A stretch of DNA of 64,000 bases from Saprospiraceae bacterium (GCA_026129545.1 JAHCHX010000001.1:495501-559500); one strand, 5' to 3'; counted from the stretch's first letter, positions 36,308-45,818 are shown. Notes: a model not told the origin generated them from the letters alone. Made by a program: numbers and translations.

Positions 36308-37249
36308 ATGCACAACTCCTACCACGATTTTCGCCAATTTTACAATCAAAATATCTTCCCTGAACTGCTTCATCTGGAGCATCGTCGGCGGCGATTGCTG
36401 CGGCTGTTGGCCTTGTCGGGCGTGTTTTTGTTCGGAGTGGTGGCGCTGCAAATTTTTGTCAATGTTTTTGTCTTCACCTTGCTGCTGTTCATCCCGGTGG
36501 CGCTGTGGATTTCCTACCTGATTTTCCGGGTTCAAGTTTTTTATCGGGAGTTCAAGCCGCGCATCGTGGAGTTGATTCTCGATTTTATTGACAACGACGT
36601 GAATTTTTCATTCACGGGCTACGACCCAAAAGGTGTCATCGAACCCAAGACTTTTCTCGAAAGCCGCATCTTCACATCTGCCGAAGTGTATGCGGGCGAA
36701 GACCTGATTCAGGGGCAAGTGCGCGAGACGCCCTTTGAACTGTGTGAGCTGCGCGTGAAGGAATTTTCGCCCACTCGGAGCAAACTCGACCTCGTGTTTC
36801 ACGGTGTTTTTCTCGTAGGCGATTACAAACGCTGGGATATGCACGGGGGTGTGTTGGTGCTGCCCGATGCCTATCGCAAATACATGAGCCGCAGCGAGCG
36901 TGCCTTTCATTTGGTGGGAGGGCGCCGCGTGAAAGAAAATTTGTTGCCCGAATTCGAGGTGTTCTTTGACACTTACGCAACGCCCGACATTCGGGTGCAA
37001 GACGTGATTTCGGAGGAGATGCAGCAGTTGATTCTGAAATTCAGGGCGATGTTTCAGCAAAAAAATCGGCAAAAGGAGATTTATTTCTCCATCATCGCTG
37101 ACAGGATTTATATCGCGCTCTCACAGGATAAGGACCTGTTGGAGCCTTCCCTATTTGCCAATAACGCCAATTTTGAAACGATTGGCGAGTTTTTCAGCGA
37201 CATCCGCCTGTTGCTTGAGCTCATGCTGGATGTGGATGTGATGAATTGA
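36308..37249 (+). CDS. DUF3137-like membrane protein
   Basis: A 313-residue protein with two adjacent N-terminal membrane helices (LLALSGVFLFGVVALQIFVNVFVF and LLLFIPVALWISYLIF) and a cytoplasmic alpha/beta domain (GVIEPKTFLESRIFTSAEVYAGEDLIQGQVRETPFELCELRV, KSKLDLVFHGVFLVGDY-like, DISEEMQQLILKF, YFSIIADRIYIAL). This resembles the DUF3137/galanin-like family. The start at 36308 (MHNSYHDFRQFYNQ) is preferred over an extension to 36236. It follows the ParA pair by 75 bases and may belong to the same transcript. Function unknown. Confidence 0.65.
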   Translation: MHNSYHDFRQFYNQNIFPELLHLEHRRRRLLRLLALSGVFLFGVVALQIFVNVFVFTLLLFIPVALWISYLIFRVQVFYREFKPRIVELILDFIDNDVNFSFTGYDPKGVIEPKTFLESRIFTSAEVYAGEDLIQGQVRETPFELCELRVKEFSPTRSKLDLVFHGVFLVGDYKRWDMHGGVLVLPDAYRKYMSRSERAFHLVGGRRVKENLLPEFEVFFDTYATPDIRVQDVISEEMQQLILKFRAMFQQKNRQKEIYFSIIADRIYIALSQDKDLLEPSLFANNANFETIGEFFSDIRLLLELMLDVDVMN

Positions 37250-37270
37250 GCAAGCCTTCATCTGCCAGTT

Positions 37271-38386
37271 TTACTGATTCACTCGAATTTCTACCCGTCG
37301 GTTTTTGCTCCTGTTGCCCTCCGTATCATTGTCGGCGGCGGGGTTTTCTTCCCCAAAAGCGGTCGTGGAGATATTGGAAGCGGGTATGCCTTTTGAAAGA
37401 AGGTATCTGCGCACGGCTTGGTTGCGGCGTTGAGAGAGCCTTTTGTTGTACGCCGAGCTGCCTTCGCTGCTGGCATGGCCCCCGAGCGCGATGGTGACGC
37501 CGTTGGGGGTTTGTCCCCATTGGGCGGCGATTTCGTCGAGCATGGATTTGGCCTCGGGTTGCAATGTGGCGGAGTCAAACTTGAAATAGACGAGCGATGT
37601 CTCTGACGACACGCCTTTCGGTGCCACTGCCAATACTTTGCTTACTTCCGTGTTGCCTTCCCACTTCTCCGTTTCGGCTTTTGAAATGACAACCTGTGCT
37701 TTATTGCTCAATTCCAGCACCACAATGTCGTCAATGTATGCAAAGTGGTGATTGTAGCCGTTGTCTTCTATCTCGGTCAGGCTGTCGGGCAAAAAATTGC
37801 CAATGATGAAACTTTTGAATGGCTTCACGGCTACGAAGGTATCGCGCACCACTGTCCAAGTGTCCTTGTCGTTATTGTATTTGGTGACCTCTTTTTGAAA
37901 TGAAACAGGTTGGAATTTGAGTAATCCGGTGGAGTTGTCCTTGATTTTTTCAGGCAAAAAAACAATGCCTATGTTGTTGGCTCCCTCGCAGTGGTAGTGT
38001 ACCCAAAACTCAAAAACATACTGCTTGCCCACCGTCAGTGGGCGCGTCAAGGTGCCTTGGATGTATTCGCGGAGCGGCTCGCCGAACATACTTTCCCCAT
38101 AGACGTTCATACCCGCCACGTTTTTGCCGGTGCGTGCCTTGAAGGGCCACGAGGCACCGTTAGGGTCGTATATGTAGCCGTTGGAGGTGGTGTAGAGCAA
38201 AGACTTGCCAGCGTGTGGGGCGCTCCAGTGGGCTGCCGTCTCGATGGGGCTGTTCAGCGTGACGGACTTGTCGGGGGTGATTTCCTCAAAGCCGGGGTTG
38301 AGCACGAGGTTCTGCCCTAGAAGGAACGAGGGAAAAAACGCTAGCAGGGTGCTGCTCAAGAGTGTGATGTGTCGAATTGATTTCAT
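37271..38386 (-). CDS. OmpA-family protein with lectin-like N-terminal domain
   Basis: A 371-residue exported protein. After a signal peptide (KSIRHITLLSSTLLAFFPSFLLG) comes a galactose-binding-like domain that opens with NLVLNPGFEEITPD and contains GKQYVFEFWVHYHCEGANNIGI and FAYIDDIVVLEL, then a C-terminal OmpA domain (YFKFDSATLQPEAKSMLDEIA, LGGHASSEGSSAYNKRLSQRRNQAVRRYLLSKGI, NRRVEIRVNQ). It is built like the gene at 40497. It probably sits in the outer membrane or periplasm bound to peptidoglycan; the N-terminal ligand is unknown. I start it at the signal peptide rather than at 38419. Confidence 0.82.
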   Translation of the reverse strand: MKSIRHITLLSSTLLAFFPSFLLGQNLVLNPGFEEITPDKSVTLNSPIETAAHWSAPHAGKSLLYTTSNGYIYDPNGASWPFKARTGKNVAGMNVYGESMFGEPLREYIQGTLTRPLTVGKQYVFEFWVHYHCEGANNIGIVFLPEKIKDNSTGLLKFQPVSFQKEVTKYNNDKDTWTVVRDTFVAVKPFKSFIIGNFLPDSLTEIEDNGYNHHFAYIDDIVVLELSNKAQVVISKAETEKWEGNTEVSKVLAVAPKGVSSETSLVYFKFDSATLQPEAKSMLDEIAAQWGQTPNGVTIALGGHASSEGSSAYNKRLSQRRNQAVRRYLLSKGIPASNISTTAFGEENPAADNDTEGNRSKNRRVEIRVNQ

Positions 38387-38481
38387 TGGAATTCGTTTTG
38401 TTGAAAAAATGATTTTCAATGTAAAGTACCCGACAAAGTTGGAACATTCCAGCTGAAAAATAAAGAACTACCCTAAAAAAA

Positions 38482-38514
38482 GGAACACGTCCATCCGTCG
38501 GGTGGGCGTGTTCC
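38482..38514 (-). terminator. Terminator of the prohibitin gene
   Basis: On the minus strand GGAACACG and CGTGTTCC form a stem with further inner pairing, followed by eight Ts. It lies 36 bases after the prohibitin stop. Confidence 0.85.
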
Positions 38515-38549
38515 GATTGTTTGTGTGTTTAAGTTCGAGCAAGTCGGTT

Positions 38550-39416
38550 TTATTCGTTGGAGCCGAGTACTGGCCCAGTCGCTCTTGATGGGATGGGGCG
38601 GGGCTGCATGGTGGTGGAGGTCGGTTGGTCAATGTCCATCATGGTGGGCACTGAGCCATTGGTGATGATGACCTTGGCGTTGGGCGACTTGCTCAATTCG
38701 AGCCAAGCGTCGAGGGCTTTGAACTGCAACACTTCTTGGCTTAGGCCTTCGGCAATGATTTTGTTGGCATCGCTCAAGCCTTGCGCTTGTATGCGCTTGC
38801 GTTCGGCCTCCTGTTTTTCCTGCAAAAGCACAAATTCCATCCGTTGTGCTTGTTGTTCGGCTTCAAGTTTTTCCTCTATTGCCTTGGTCAGGTTGCGTGG
38901 CAACACGATGCTTTTCAACAACACCGCTTCCACTATGATGCCTTTTTTCTCCAAAGTCTGCATCATCAACTCGCGGATGCTTACCTCGATTTCTGCCCGG
39001 CTGCCTGAGTGCATGTCCTTTGCGTAGTAGCGGGCGGTGACATCGGCCACCGCAGAGCGGAACACGGGCAGGATGATGGTTTGCTCATAGTCCAGCCCAA
39101 CGCTGCGGAGCAGACTGGGGGCTTGCCTTTGCACCACATTGTAGAGTATGGAGACCTCGCTCTGAATGGTGAGGCCCTCGCGCGAAGGGATATTGACGGA
39201 GACTTCGATGTTCTCGGTTTGTCCGCTTATTTTCACGATTCTACTGGTGAATGGATTGAACGTGCGCAGGCCGCTGGTATAGACGTTGTCGTCGTATTTG
39301 CCCAATTTGCGTTTTACCCCGAACTCTCCTTGACGAACGACGGTGCAGCTTTGGGCGACATGGCTCAGCAACACAACCGCCGCACCAAACAATTTGAAAA
39401 ACACGGTATTTCTCAT
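38550..39416 (-). CDS. Prohibitin/SPFH-family protein
   Basis: A 288-residue SPFH-domain protein. The N-terminal segment FFKLFGAAVVLLSHVAQSC is a membrane anchor or lipoprotein signal ending at a cysteine. The SPFH core (GLRTFNPFTSRIVKISGQTENIEVSVNIPSREGLTIQSEVSILYNV, FRSAVADVTARYYAKDMHSG, RELMMQTLEKKGIIVEAVLLKSIVLP) is close to prohibitin; a coiled coil (AIEEKLEAEQQAQRMEFVLLQEKQEAERKRIQAQGL) follows. Prohibitins form large membrane rings that organise lipid domains and regulate membrane proteases. It is a single gene with its own terminator. Confidence 0.88.
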   Translation of the reverse strand: MRNTVFFKLFGAAVVLLSHVAQSCTVVRQGEFGVKRKLGKYDDNVYTSGLRTFNPFTSRIVKISGQTENIEVSVNIPSREGLTIQSEVSILYNVVQRQAPSLLRSVGLDYEQTIILPVFRSAVADVTARYYAKDMHSGSRAEIEVSIRELMMQTLEKKGIIVEAVLLKSIVLPRNLTKAIEEKLEAEQQAQRMEFVLLQEKQEAERKRIQAQGLSDANKIIAEGLSQEVLQFKALDAWLELSKSPNAKVIITNGSVPTMMDIDQPTSTTMQPRPIPSRATGPVLGSNE

Positions 39417-39627
39417 AACGAAGAAGTTTAAGTGTGAAAATTTGAGCTTTATGCGTGCAGGACACTTTGAGTCCTAACAAGGATGAAAAATGAGTGTTTG
39501 GCAAAAAGTCTTTTTTTAAGAAAAAATTGACAGTTTTGGATTTCCCGAATATTCTTCAGCAAAGCCGTAACATCTTGCGTGGGGCGTTCGTCTCCGCTCC
39601 ATTTCCATCACTTTTCAACCATTCGCT

Positions 39628-40401
39628 ATGAAACAAATTATGCTTTGCCTCGTCGTGGCCATGCTTGCCAGTGGCATGGCTCAATCTCAACCCGAAGCCA
39701 TCGCCCAGTTTATCGAGCAACATAAAAAAGCCCCGGCCTTCACCTTTGCTTATCTGAGCAAGGACCTCTTCGAGGTGGCGACGCAGACCCGCGTGGCCGA
39801 CAAGGACTGGAACAAACTGCACAACGTGGTGAGGAACATCGGGAGCCTGAGCATTTTGGCCGCAGATAGCATCACTGACGGCATTAAACTTTACAAGGAA
39901 GCACTTCAAAAAGTGCCTACCGATGAGTTTGATGAATTGTTGACTGTTCGGGATGGCAAGGAAAACGTCCGTATTTGGGCCAAAAGCGAGGAAAGTGTCG
40001 TGACGGACATGGTGTTGCTGGTGGGTTCGCCCGATGAATTTGTGTTGGTTTGCTTTGCGGGCGAGCTCGAATTGGGCAATCTCTCCGAGTTGGCTGAATT
40101 GTTTGAGGCGGGAGCGGCCGAGCAGTTGGCCCGCACCACTGAGGCGGTGGCTATTGATTTCGGTGTCAGCCCCAACCCAAGCAGCGGAGCGTTCACGATT
40201 GCCTACAATGACGAGCAAGACGTTCCGTCGCTGCTTTGCGTGATTGACCAGCATGGCCGTCAGGTTGCTCAGTTGCGTCTTTCGGGCATACCGATTCAGC
40301 AAGTGATTTTGCCCGAGCTGCCGAGTGGCCTATATTGGGTGCAGCTAAAAACTCAAGGCGGCAAGGTCGGTGTGAAACAGGTGCGCATCGTGAAAAACTG
40401 A
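39628..40401 (+). CDS. DUF4252-like exported protein with T9SS sorting domain
   Basis: A 257-residue protein. A signal peptide (KQIMLCLVVAMLASGMAQS) precedes a DUF4252-like domain (AFTFAYLSKDLFEVA, GSLSILAADSITDGIKLYKEALQKVP, DELLTVRDGKENVRIWAK, VLLVGSPDEFVLVCFAGELELGNLSEL). From about residue 175 a type A T9SS sorting domain follows (FGVSPNPSSGAFTIAY ... GLYWVQLKTQGGKVGVKQVRIVK). DUF4252 proteins are usually short periplasmic or lipid-anchored proteins; here the domain is apparently sent to the cell surface. Function unknown. Confidence 0.75.
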   Translation: MKQIMLCLVVAMLASGMAQSQPEAIAQFIEQHKKAPAFTFAYLSKDLFEVATQTRVADKDWNKLHNVVRNIGSLSILAADSITDGIKLYKEALQKVPTDEFDELLTVRDGKENVRIWAKSEESVVTDMVLLVGSPDEFVLVCFAGELELGNLSELAELFEAGAAEQLARTTEAVAIDFGVSPNPSSGAFTIAYNDEQDVPSLLCVIDQHGRQVAQLRLSGIPIQQVILPELPSGLYWVQLKTQGGKVGVKQVRIVKN

Positions 40402-40414
40402 TGCCCACAAGGCT

Positions 40415-40471
40415 AAAAAGCACGAGCGCGGAGGATGCCTTCAAAAGGTGTCCTCCGCGCTCGTGCTTTTT
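40415..40471. terminator. Bidirectional terminator
   Basis: A perfect 21-bp stem (40415-40435 with 40451-40471) with AAAAA at the left end and TTTTT at the right. It serves the convergent DUF4252 and OmpA genes on both strands. Confidence 0.95.
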
Positions 40472-40496
40472 GGTTCTAGCGGATGCTCTTCCGCCT

Positions 40497-41660
40497 CTAC
40501 CCGTTCATGTTCACAATCTTCACTTCCACGCGTTGGTTCTTTTTTCTGCCTTCTGGCGACGTGTTTGGCTCCACCGGCATTTTCCACCCATACCCTTTGT
40601 ATTGGACGCGGCTGGCATCAATGCCTTTTTCTACGAGCCATTCGGCCACTGATTTGGCTCGATTGGTCGAGAGGTTGAAGGCTGCCGTGGAGTCGGGGTA
40701 CATGAGATTGTTGGTGTGTCCGCGCACCTCTACCACGATGTCCGGGTTTTCCCGCAAGAACTTGTAGAATTTTTCAAGTTCAGGTTCGCTTTCGGGCTTT
40801 ATTTCAAATTTTCCGGCATCGAAATAAACATGGTCGAGGCGATAAATTTTGCCTTTTCTGCGCTCAATGTCTGTTGCGACGGGCTTGACTGGCTCGGGCT
40901 GGCGCTTGGTTGAGCTATCCTCCCGCACGGTTGCGCCGCCCTTGCTCGTTGTGTTGTTTTCCTTCGGTTTATTGGTCGTGATAGGAGGCGCAGGGGGCTT
41001 TTCGTCGGGCATTTTGTCGGGGCCGCACACGACTGGCTTGATGGCGCTGGCGTTGTCGAGCAGGATGTTGCCATTGTACGGGAACAAAACGGGGGTCTTG
41101 TAATAAGCCTCAAAAAAGATGAACGAATAGTTGCTGTTCTTTGGGCTTAGGCGGAAGGTGTGCCCAAGCCAGCGGGTGTTGGTGACGACGGAGGTCTCGT
41201 AAAGCAATTCTGCTTTGCTGCAAAAGCCAGTGCCGCCCCATATGCGCAATTTGGCAGGCGTGGCATAGTTGGCGCTTTGGCCGGTGAGTTTGCTGGTGCT
41301 CAGGTAAAGCTCCGACCGGCAGATGTCCATCGTGAACTCGTAGCACTGTCCTTTTTCCAAGGGGCGGCTGAGGCGTTGCGCCACGCCTTCCCATGTTTCG
41401 TTGTCACGCACCACAAGGCCGAGATAGGAGTTGCCGTGGCTGGGCGGCTTGGTCACGTCGAATTGGCCGGGTTGCACATCCGGTGGGGTTTCTCCGGGGC
41501 TGCCACAGTCGTACCAACCAGAGGGGGTTACGCCGGAGCGCGGCAAATCCTCGAACGACGGGTTGGCGAAGTTGATGGGCGCGTCTTTGGTTTGCGCGGC
41601 CATAAAGAACGGTAGCGCCAAAGCGCTGGCAAGCCACCCAAGTTTTCTTTCAAAAGACAT
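40497..41660 (-). CDS. OmpA-family protein with lectin-like N-terminal domain (paralogue)
   Basis: A 387-residue exported protein of the same design as the gene at 37271. Signal peptide (FERKLGWLASALALPFFMAAQ), a galactose-binding-like domain (INFANPSFEDLPRSG, GNSYLGLVVRDNETWEGVAQRL, GQCYEFTMDICRS, GNILLDNASAI), a Pro/Lys/Thr-rich linker of about 50 residues, and an OmpA domain (DHVYFDAGKFEIKPESEPELEKFYKFL, VEVRGHTNNL, NRAKSVAEWLVEKGIDASRVQYKGYG, QRVEVKIVN). The start at 41660 was taken at the signal peptide; the frame is open for another 41 codons upstream without homology. Confidence 0.82.
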   Translation of the reverse strand: MSFERKLGWLASALALPFFMAAQTKDAPINFANPSFEDLPRSGVTPSGWYDCGSPGETPPDVQPGQFDVTKPPSHGNSYLGLVVRDNETWEGVAQRLSRPLEKGQCYEFTMDICRSELYLSTSKLTGQSANYATPAKLRIWGGTGFCSKAELLYETSVVTNTRWLGHTFRLSPKNSNYSFIFFEAYYKTPVLFPYNGNILLDNASAIKPVVCGPDKMPDEKPPAPPITTNKPKENNTTSKGGATVREDSSTKRQPEPVKPVATDIERRKGKIYRLDHVYFDAGKFEIKPESEPELEKFYKFLRENPDIVVEVRGHTNNLMYPDSTAAFNLSTNRAKSVAEWLVEKGIDASRVQYKGYGWKMPVEPNTSPEGRKKNQRVEVKIVNMNG

Positions 41661-41925
41661 AGCGGTCTTAATGTTTTGATTAGCAATTGATGGCAGCAGG
41701 CGACAAAGAATGTGCCGTTCGCGGGCTTGTCTGACGGTGTTTCCCGGTGCTGCCATTTGTTCCTCGCTGCAAAATTTAGACACTAACGCCAGAATGTCGC
41801 TTTTGATGTTTCTTTTTCGATGAAAAGATAGGTTTTAACACTTGAGTGGCAGAGGTGTGTGTCGAATCGGAATGCGTAAATGAGCTATCAAACACTGTTT
41901 GACATAAGTTTTTACGGTTTTCAAA

Positions 41926-41967
41926 ATAAACGCGGCGCAAAGAGTGTATCTCTTGCGCCGCGTTTAT
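41926..41967 (-). terminator. Terminator of clpX
   Basis: A perfect 15-bp stem (41926-41940 with 41953-41967) 17 bases after the clpX stop; on the minus strand it ends in GTTTATTTTG. The stretch 41661-41925 between the OmpA start and this hairpin holds no gene that I can support. Confidence 0.8.
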
Positions 41968-41983
41968 CTTTTGCGAGCGGGCC

Positions 41984-43270
41984 TCACGCAGCCTTCAAAC
42001 GCCCGATTCGTGCTCCTTCCAGTTTTTCCTCGGCATATTCGCGGTCAATGTCCAACTGTTTTTTATCGCCTTTGGTCGAGGTGGGCAGTTCGAACATGGC
42101 ATCGGTAAGGATGGCCTCGCAGAGTGAGCGCAAGCCACGCGCGCCGAGTTTGTATTCGAGGGCTTTTTCAGCAATAAAATCAATCGCTTCGGGCAGTATG
42201 TTGAGCTGCACTCCTTCGAGGGCAAACAATTTTTCATATTGGCGGATGAGCGCGTTGCGCGGTTCGGTGAGGATGCGGCGCAGCGCCATCAGGTCGAGCG
42301 GTTCGAGGTGGACGACGATGGGCATACGGCCCACGAGTTCGGGTATGAGGCCGTAGCTTTTCACGTCTTGATGGCTGACGTATTGAAGCAGGTTTTCTTT
42401 GTCAATGCGCTCGGTTTCCTTTTTGTTGAAGCCGATAATCTGTGTGTTGACGCGCCGGGCGATGATTTTTTCAATGCCATCGAAAGCGCCTCCCGCGATG
42501 AAGAGGATGTTCTGAGTGTTGATTTTTACCAATTTTTGCTCCGGGTGCTTGCGGCCTCCCTGCGGCGGCACGAGTACTTCCGCACCTTCCAACATTTTCA
42601 ACATTCCCTGCTGCACGCCCTCGCCCGACACGTCGCGGGTGATGGAGGGGTTGTCCTGTTTGCGGGCGATTTTGTCAATTTCGTCAATGTAAACGATGCC
42701 GCGTTCGGCAGCCTCCACGTCGAAATCGCACACTTGCAACAGGCGCGAGAGGATGCTCTCCACGTCTTCGCCCACATAGCCTGCTTCGGTGAAAATGGTG
42801 GCATCCACAATGGCAAAGGGCACGTTGAGCAGTTTGGCAATCGTCTTGGCCAAGAGCGTTTTTCCCGTGCCCGTCTGGCCGACGAACAGCACGTTGGACT
42901 TTTCTATTTCCACGTCATCCGGCGTGGTGTTGCCGTACTGCTGGAGGCGTTTGTAATGGTTGTAAACGGCCACCGCCAGCACTTTTTTAGCATCATCTTG
43001 ACCAATGACGTACTGGTCGAGAAAGGTCTTGATGTCGCGGGGAGGGATAAGATGGATAGGGCCGCTGTATCGGCTGCTTTTGCCTTCGGAAGGCTCCGCC
43101 TCTTGTTGCACGCCGGCTTTTCGGAGTTCTTGGTCAATGATTTCCTGCGCTTTTTCCACGCAGGTTTCGCATATCTGCCCGTCCATGCCGGAGACGAGTA
43201 TCATCACTTCCTCTTCGCTGCGTCCGCAGAAAGAGCAGCGGTGTTGTGTTGGTCTGCCACGATTTATCAT
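41984..43270 (-). CDS. clpX: ClpX, ATP-dependent unfoldase of the ClpXP protease
   Basis: A 428-residue AAA+ ATPase. The N-terminal zinc-binding domain is [11 protein letters not shown] ... CETCVEKAQ; Walker A is [13 protein letters not shown], Walker [11 protein letters not shown], and the pore and sensor regions include [23 protein letters not shown] and GRMPIVVHL. The C-terminal subdomain ([26 protein letters not shown]) is intact. ClpX selects, unfolds and feeds proteins to ClpP. The start at 43270 ([16 protein letters not shown]) is set by the zinc domain. It follows tig and clpP in the usual order. Confidence 0.97.
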   Translation of the reverse strand: MINRGRPTQHRCSFCGRSEEEVMILVSGMDGQICETCVEKAQEIIDQELRKAGVQQEAEPSEGKSSRYSGPIHLIPPRDIKTFLDQYVIGQDDAKKVLAVAVYNHYKRLQQYGNTTPDDVEIEKSNVLFVGQTGTGKTLLAKTIAKLLNVPFAIVDATIFTEAGYVGEDVESILSRLLQVCDFDVEAAERGIVYIDEIDKIARKQDNPSITRDVSGEGVQQGMLKMLEGAEVLVPPQGGRKHPEQKLVKINTQNILFIAGGAFDGIEKIIARRVNTQIIGFNKKETERIDKENLLQYVSHQDVKSYGLIPELVGRMPIVVHLEPLDLMALRRILTEPRNALIRQYEKLFALEGVQLNILPEAIDFIAEKALEYKLGARGLRSLCEAILTDAMFELPTSTKGDKKQLDIDREYAEEKLEGARIGRLKAA

Positions 43271-43442
43271 AGTGTATTGAGCGTACTTTCGAGTTTGTGT
43301 GAGTTGGGTTTTGAGGCGGTTCGATTGGGGCTGCAAACTTACGCGAAAATCGCCAGTGTTGCAGGGAATGGGATGTTTGTCGCTTGATGTTTTGGATACT
43401 GTTCAGAAAGATGAGGCATCCCGCTGGGAGTAACAAACGAAC

Positions 43443-43497
43443 ACAGAAACAGCAAGAGCCATCGCCGAGGATTCGAGATGACTCTTGCTGTTTCTGT
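43443..43497 (-). terminator. Hairpin between clpP and clpX
   Basis: A perfect 16-bp inverted repeat (43443-43458 with 43482-43497), 27 bases after the clpP stop. On the minus strand a GTTCGTTTGTT stretch follows, a weak tail. It may terminate or partly attenuate transcription before clpX. Confidence 0.6.
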
Positions 43498-43524
43498 ATC
43501 TGATTTACTCGTGCCCCTTGTGGC

Positions 43525-44238
43525 TCAGTCTTGCTTTCTGCGCGGGTTGTTGCGGTCGAGCACCTCATCCACTAAACCATAGGTTTTGGCTTCCTCGGCG
43601 TTCATCCAATTGTCGCGGTCGCAGTCCTCTTCGATTTTCTCATAAGGCTGACCCGTATGGTGAGCGAGGATATCGTAGAGTGATTTCTGCATTTTCTTAA
43701 TCAGCTTGTAGGTAATCTCGATGTCTGAAACTTGGCCTTGCGCCCCACCCATCGGCTGGTGAATCATGACATGGCTGTGAAACAGGCAGCTGCGCTTGCC
43801 TTTGGTGCCGGAAGCGAGCAACACGGCGCTCATGGATGCCGCCAACCCGGTGCATATAGTGGCTACATCGGGCGCGACATATTGCATGGTGTCGTAGATG
43901 CCAAGCCCGTCAATGACCGAACCGCCGGGGCTGTTGATAAACATTTGGATATCGCGCTTGGGGTCGCTTGATTCGAGGAACAGGAGCTGGGCCTGTATCA
44001 CGTTGGAGACATACTCCGTGACGGGCACACCCATGAAGATGATGCGGTCCATCATCAAACGGCTAAAGACGTCCATGGCGACCACGTTCATCTGGCGTTC
44101 CTCGATGACTGCTGGCGTGAATGCGCGGATGTTGGGCGCTGCAACGGCTCCGGTGGCCGTCATGTACTTGTCCAAGTGCATGCTGCTCATGCCGAGATGC
44201 TTGGTGGCGTACTTCTGAAATTCGTTTTTGTCAAACAT
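43525..44238 (-). CDS. clpP: ClpP, proteolytic subunit
   Basis: A 237-residue serine peptidase that forms the ClpXP chamber. The catalytic triad is visible with the usual spacing: Ser135 in GLAASMSAVL, His160 in SHVMIHQP and Asp209 in CDRDNWM. The handle region YKLIKKMQKSLYDILAHHTG and the INSPGGSVIDGLGIYDTM oxyanion-loop region are intact. The N-terminus is about 30 residues longer than in E. coli, consistent with a propeptide or the longer Bacteroidota form. It lies between tig and clpX. Confidence 0.96.
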   Translation of the reverse strand: MFDKNEFQKYATKHLGMSSMHLDKYMTATGAVAAPNIRAFTPAVIEERQMNVVAMDVFSRLMMDRIIFMGVPVTEYVSNVIQAQLLFLESSDPKRDIQMFINSPGGSVIDGLGIYDTMQYVAPDVATICTGLAASMSAVLLASGTKGKRSCLFHSHVMIHQPMGGAQGQVSDIEITYKLIKKMQKSLYDILAHHTGQPYEKIEEDCDRDNWMNAEEAKTYGLVDEVLDRNNPRRKQD

Positions 44239-44408
44239 GATTTAATAATTTTTGAGGCAAATGAAACAACTTTTCAAACGGCGGGTTGCGCTCGAAAAAA
44301 ATGGAACTGTAAATCTCTATGAAAGGGCATCCATGAGTGACAAACGACGGGTCTCGAACGATGAACGAAAAAACGCACGAAGCCGAGGTGAAAATCGGCC
44401 TTGTCGCA

Positions 44409-45818
44409 TCATTTCTCATTCACGGCCTCCAACTGTTCGGCCTCTGCCTTTTGGGTCGCTGCGTCCAATATATTGTGGAATTCATCCGATGGAATGGCTC
44501 TTTCCGTCACCGTCACTTGGTCGCGGATGGCTGCGAAGATTTTGTCTGTCTCGATTTCGCGTTCCACTTTTTCCACTTCCTTTTCATTTTCCATCAGGCG
44601 CTGCACGCTGTTGTTGATGAGGTGTTCGGGCAAGTCTATCTGAAAATAGCTACGGACACGGTCTTTAAAGGCTTCCACGATGTCGGCCTCCGTCACTTTT
44701 AGGCCGTACATTTTCATGATTTTTTCGCGCAGCATTGTCCAGCGCAAGTTTTCGATAAAATAGGGGAATTCGGTCTCGAGTTGTGCTTCGCTGAGCTTGC
44801 CTTCGTTGGACACGAGCAGCCAGCGTTTCAGGAATTTCTCGGGCAATTCAATGGGGTTATTGCTCATCAATCGCTCTTGAAAAGCGCGCATCAGGAGCGC
44901 ATTGGAGCGCACATCGTAGAACTGCTGGATGCCTTTTTTCAATTGTTCCATGGCCTCCTCTTTGCTATTCACCTTGTCGGGGCCAAAGTAACCCTCGAAG
45001 AACTCTTGGTCGAGCGCGGCGGCTTCCACACGGCTGACTTCTTCGATGGTGCCCTCAAACCAATCGCCCACCTCGCGCGCGTCGTCGGCTGGGATGTTCA
45101 GGATGTATTTCCGATACATCTCGTCTTTTTCATGGTTTTCGAGGGTGCGTGCATTGAACCGGAGCGTGTCGCCTTTTTTTGCGGAAAGCAACTGGTTTTT
45201 TGTCGGCTCGTCGGTCATGTCCTTGATAAAGAGCGTTATGGTAGTTTCCCAACCTCCCTCTTTTATTTCTCCGTTTTCAGATTCGAGTTCGCGAGAGGCG
45301 ATGCGCACGATGTCGTCTTCCCGAATATCGTCTTCCGGGTTGCTGCGTTTGCCCATCCGGTTTCGAGCGTATTCGAGGTCCTGCTCGGCCAGTTCGTCGA
45401 GGTTTGAGATAACCAGTTTCTCGAAAGAGGTGCTTTTTTCCAGACCATTTATTTCAAATGACGGCACGAAGCCGACCTCATAGGTCACGGCATATTCCGG
45501 TTCAGGGTCGCTGATTTTGAAGGTAAACTTCCGTTGTTCCTCGCTTGGCAAAGGCTGTCCCAGCACCTCAAGCCCGCTCTCTTGGAGGAAGTCGTAGAGT
45601 TTTTTGGAGAGCAAATCATTCAGTGTGTCACTAAAGATAGCCGAGCCATAAAGTTTTTTTACGACATCAATGGGGGTGTGGCCTGCGCGAAAACCTTTGA
45701 CGGGGACTCGATTGCGAAATTTCTTGAGTTCAGCATCAAGTTGGGGCTTCAGTTCTTCGCGGGTGACGGTGACGGTGAGGAGGGCGGACGAATTGTCAAT
45801 ATCGTTGCGGACAACCAT
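44409..45818 (-). CDS. tig: Trigger factor
   Basis: A 469-residue ribosome-associated chaperone. The ribosome-binding N-domain carries LTVTVTREELKPQLDAELKKFRNRVPVKGFRAGHTPIDVVKKLYG, including the GFRxG signature near residues 38-43. The middle domain is diverged from a standard PPIase, as usual in Bacteroidota; the C-terminal chaperone domain (PDKVNSKEEAMEQLKKGI, LPEKFLKRWLL, VTEADIVEAFKDRVRSYF) is present. The start at 45818 matches the family; the longer open frame continues into the tRNA gene and is an artefact. First protein gene of the tig-clpP-clpX group. Confidence 0.95.
   Translation of the reverse strand: MVVRNDIDNSSALLTVTVTREELKPQLDAELKKFRNRVPVKGFRAGHTPIDVVKKLYGSAIFSDTLNDLLSKKLYDFLQESGLEVLGQPLPSEEQRKFTFKISDPEPEYAVTYEVGFVPSFEINGLEKSTSFEKLVISNLDELAEQDLEYARNRMGKRSNPEDDIREDDIVRIASRELESENGEIKEGGWETTITLFIKDMTDEPTKNQLLSAKKGDTLRFNARTLENHEKDEMYRKYILNIPADDAREVGDWFEGTIEEVSRVEAAALDQEFFEGYFGPDKVNSKEEAMEQLKKGIQQFYDVRSNALLMRAFQERLMSNNPIELPEKFLKRWLLVSNEGKLSEAQLETEFPYFIENLRWTMLREKIMKMYGLKVTEADIVEAFKDRVRSYFQIDLPEHLINNSVQRLMENEKEVEKVEREIETDKIFAAIRDQVTVTERAIPSDEFHNILDAATQKAEAEQLEAVNEK

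Noticed and set aside
42239..43387. 382-codon frame opposite clpX
   Set aside because: Antisense shadow of a housekeeping gene.
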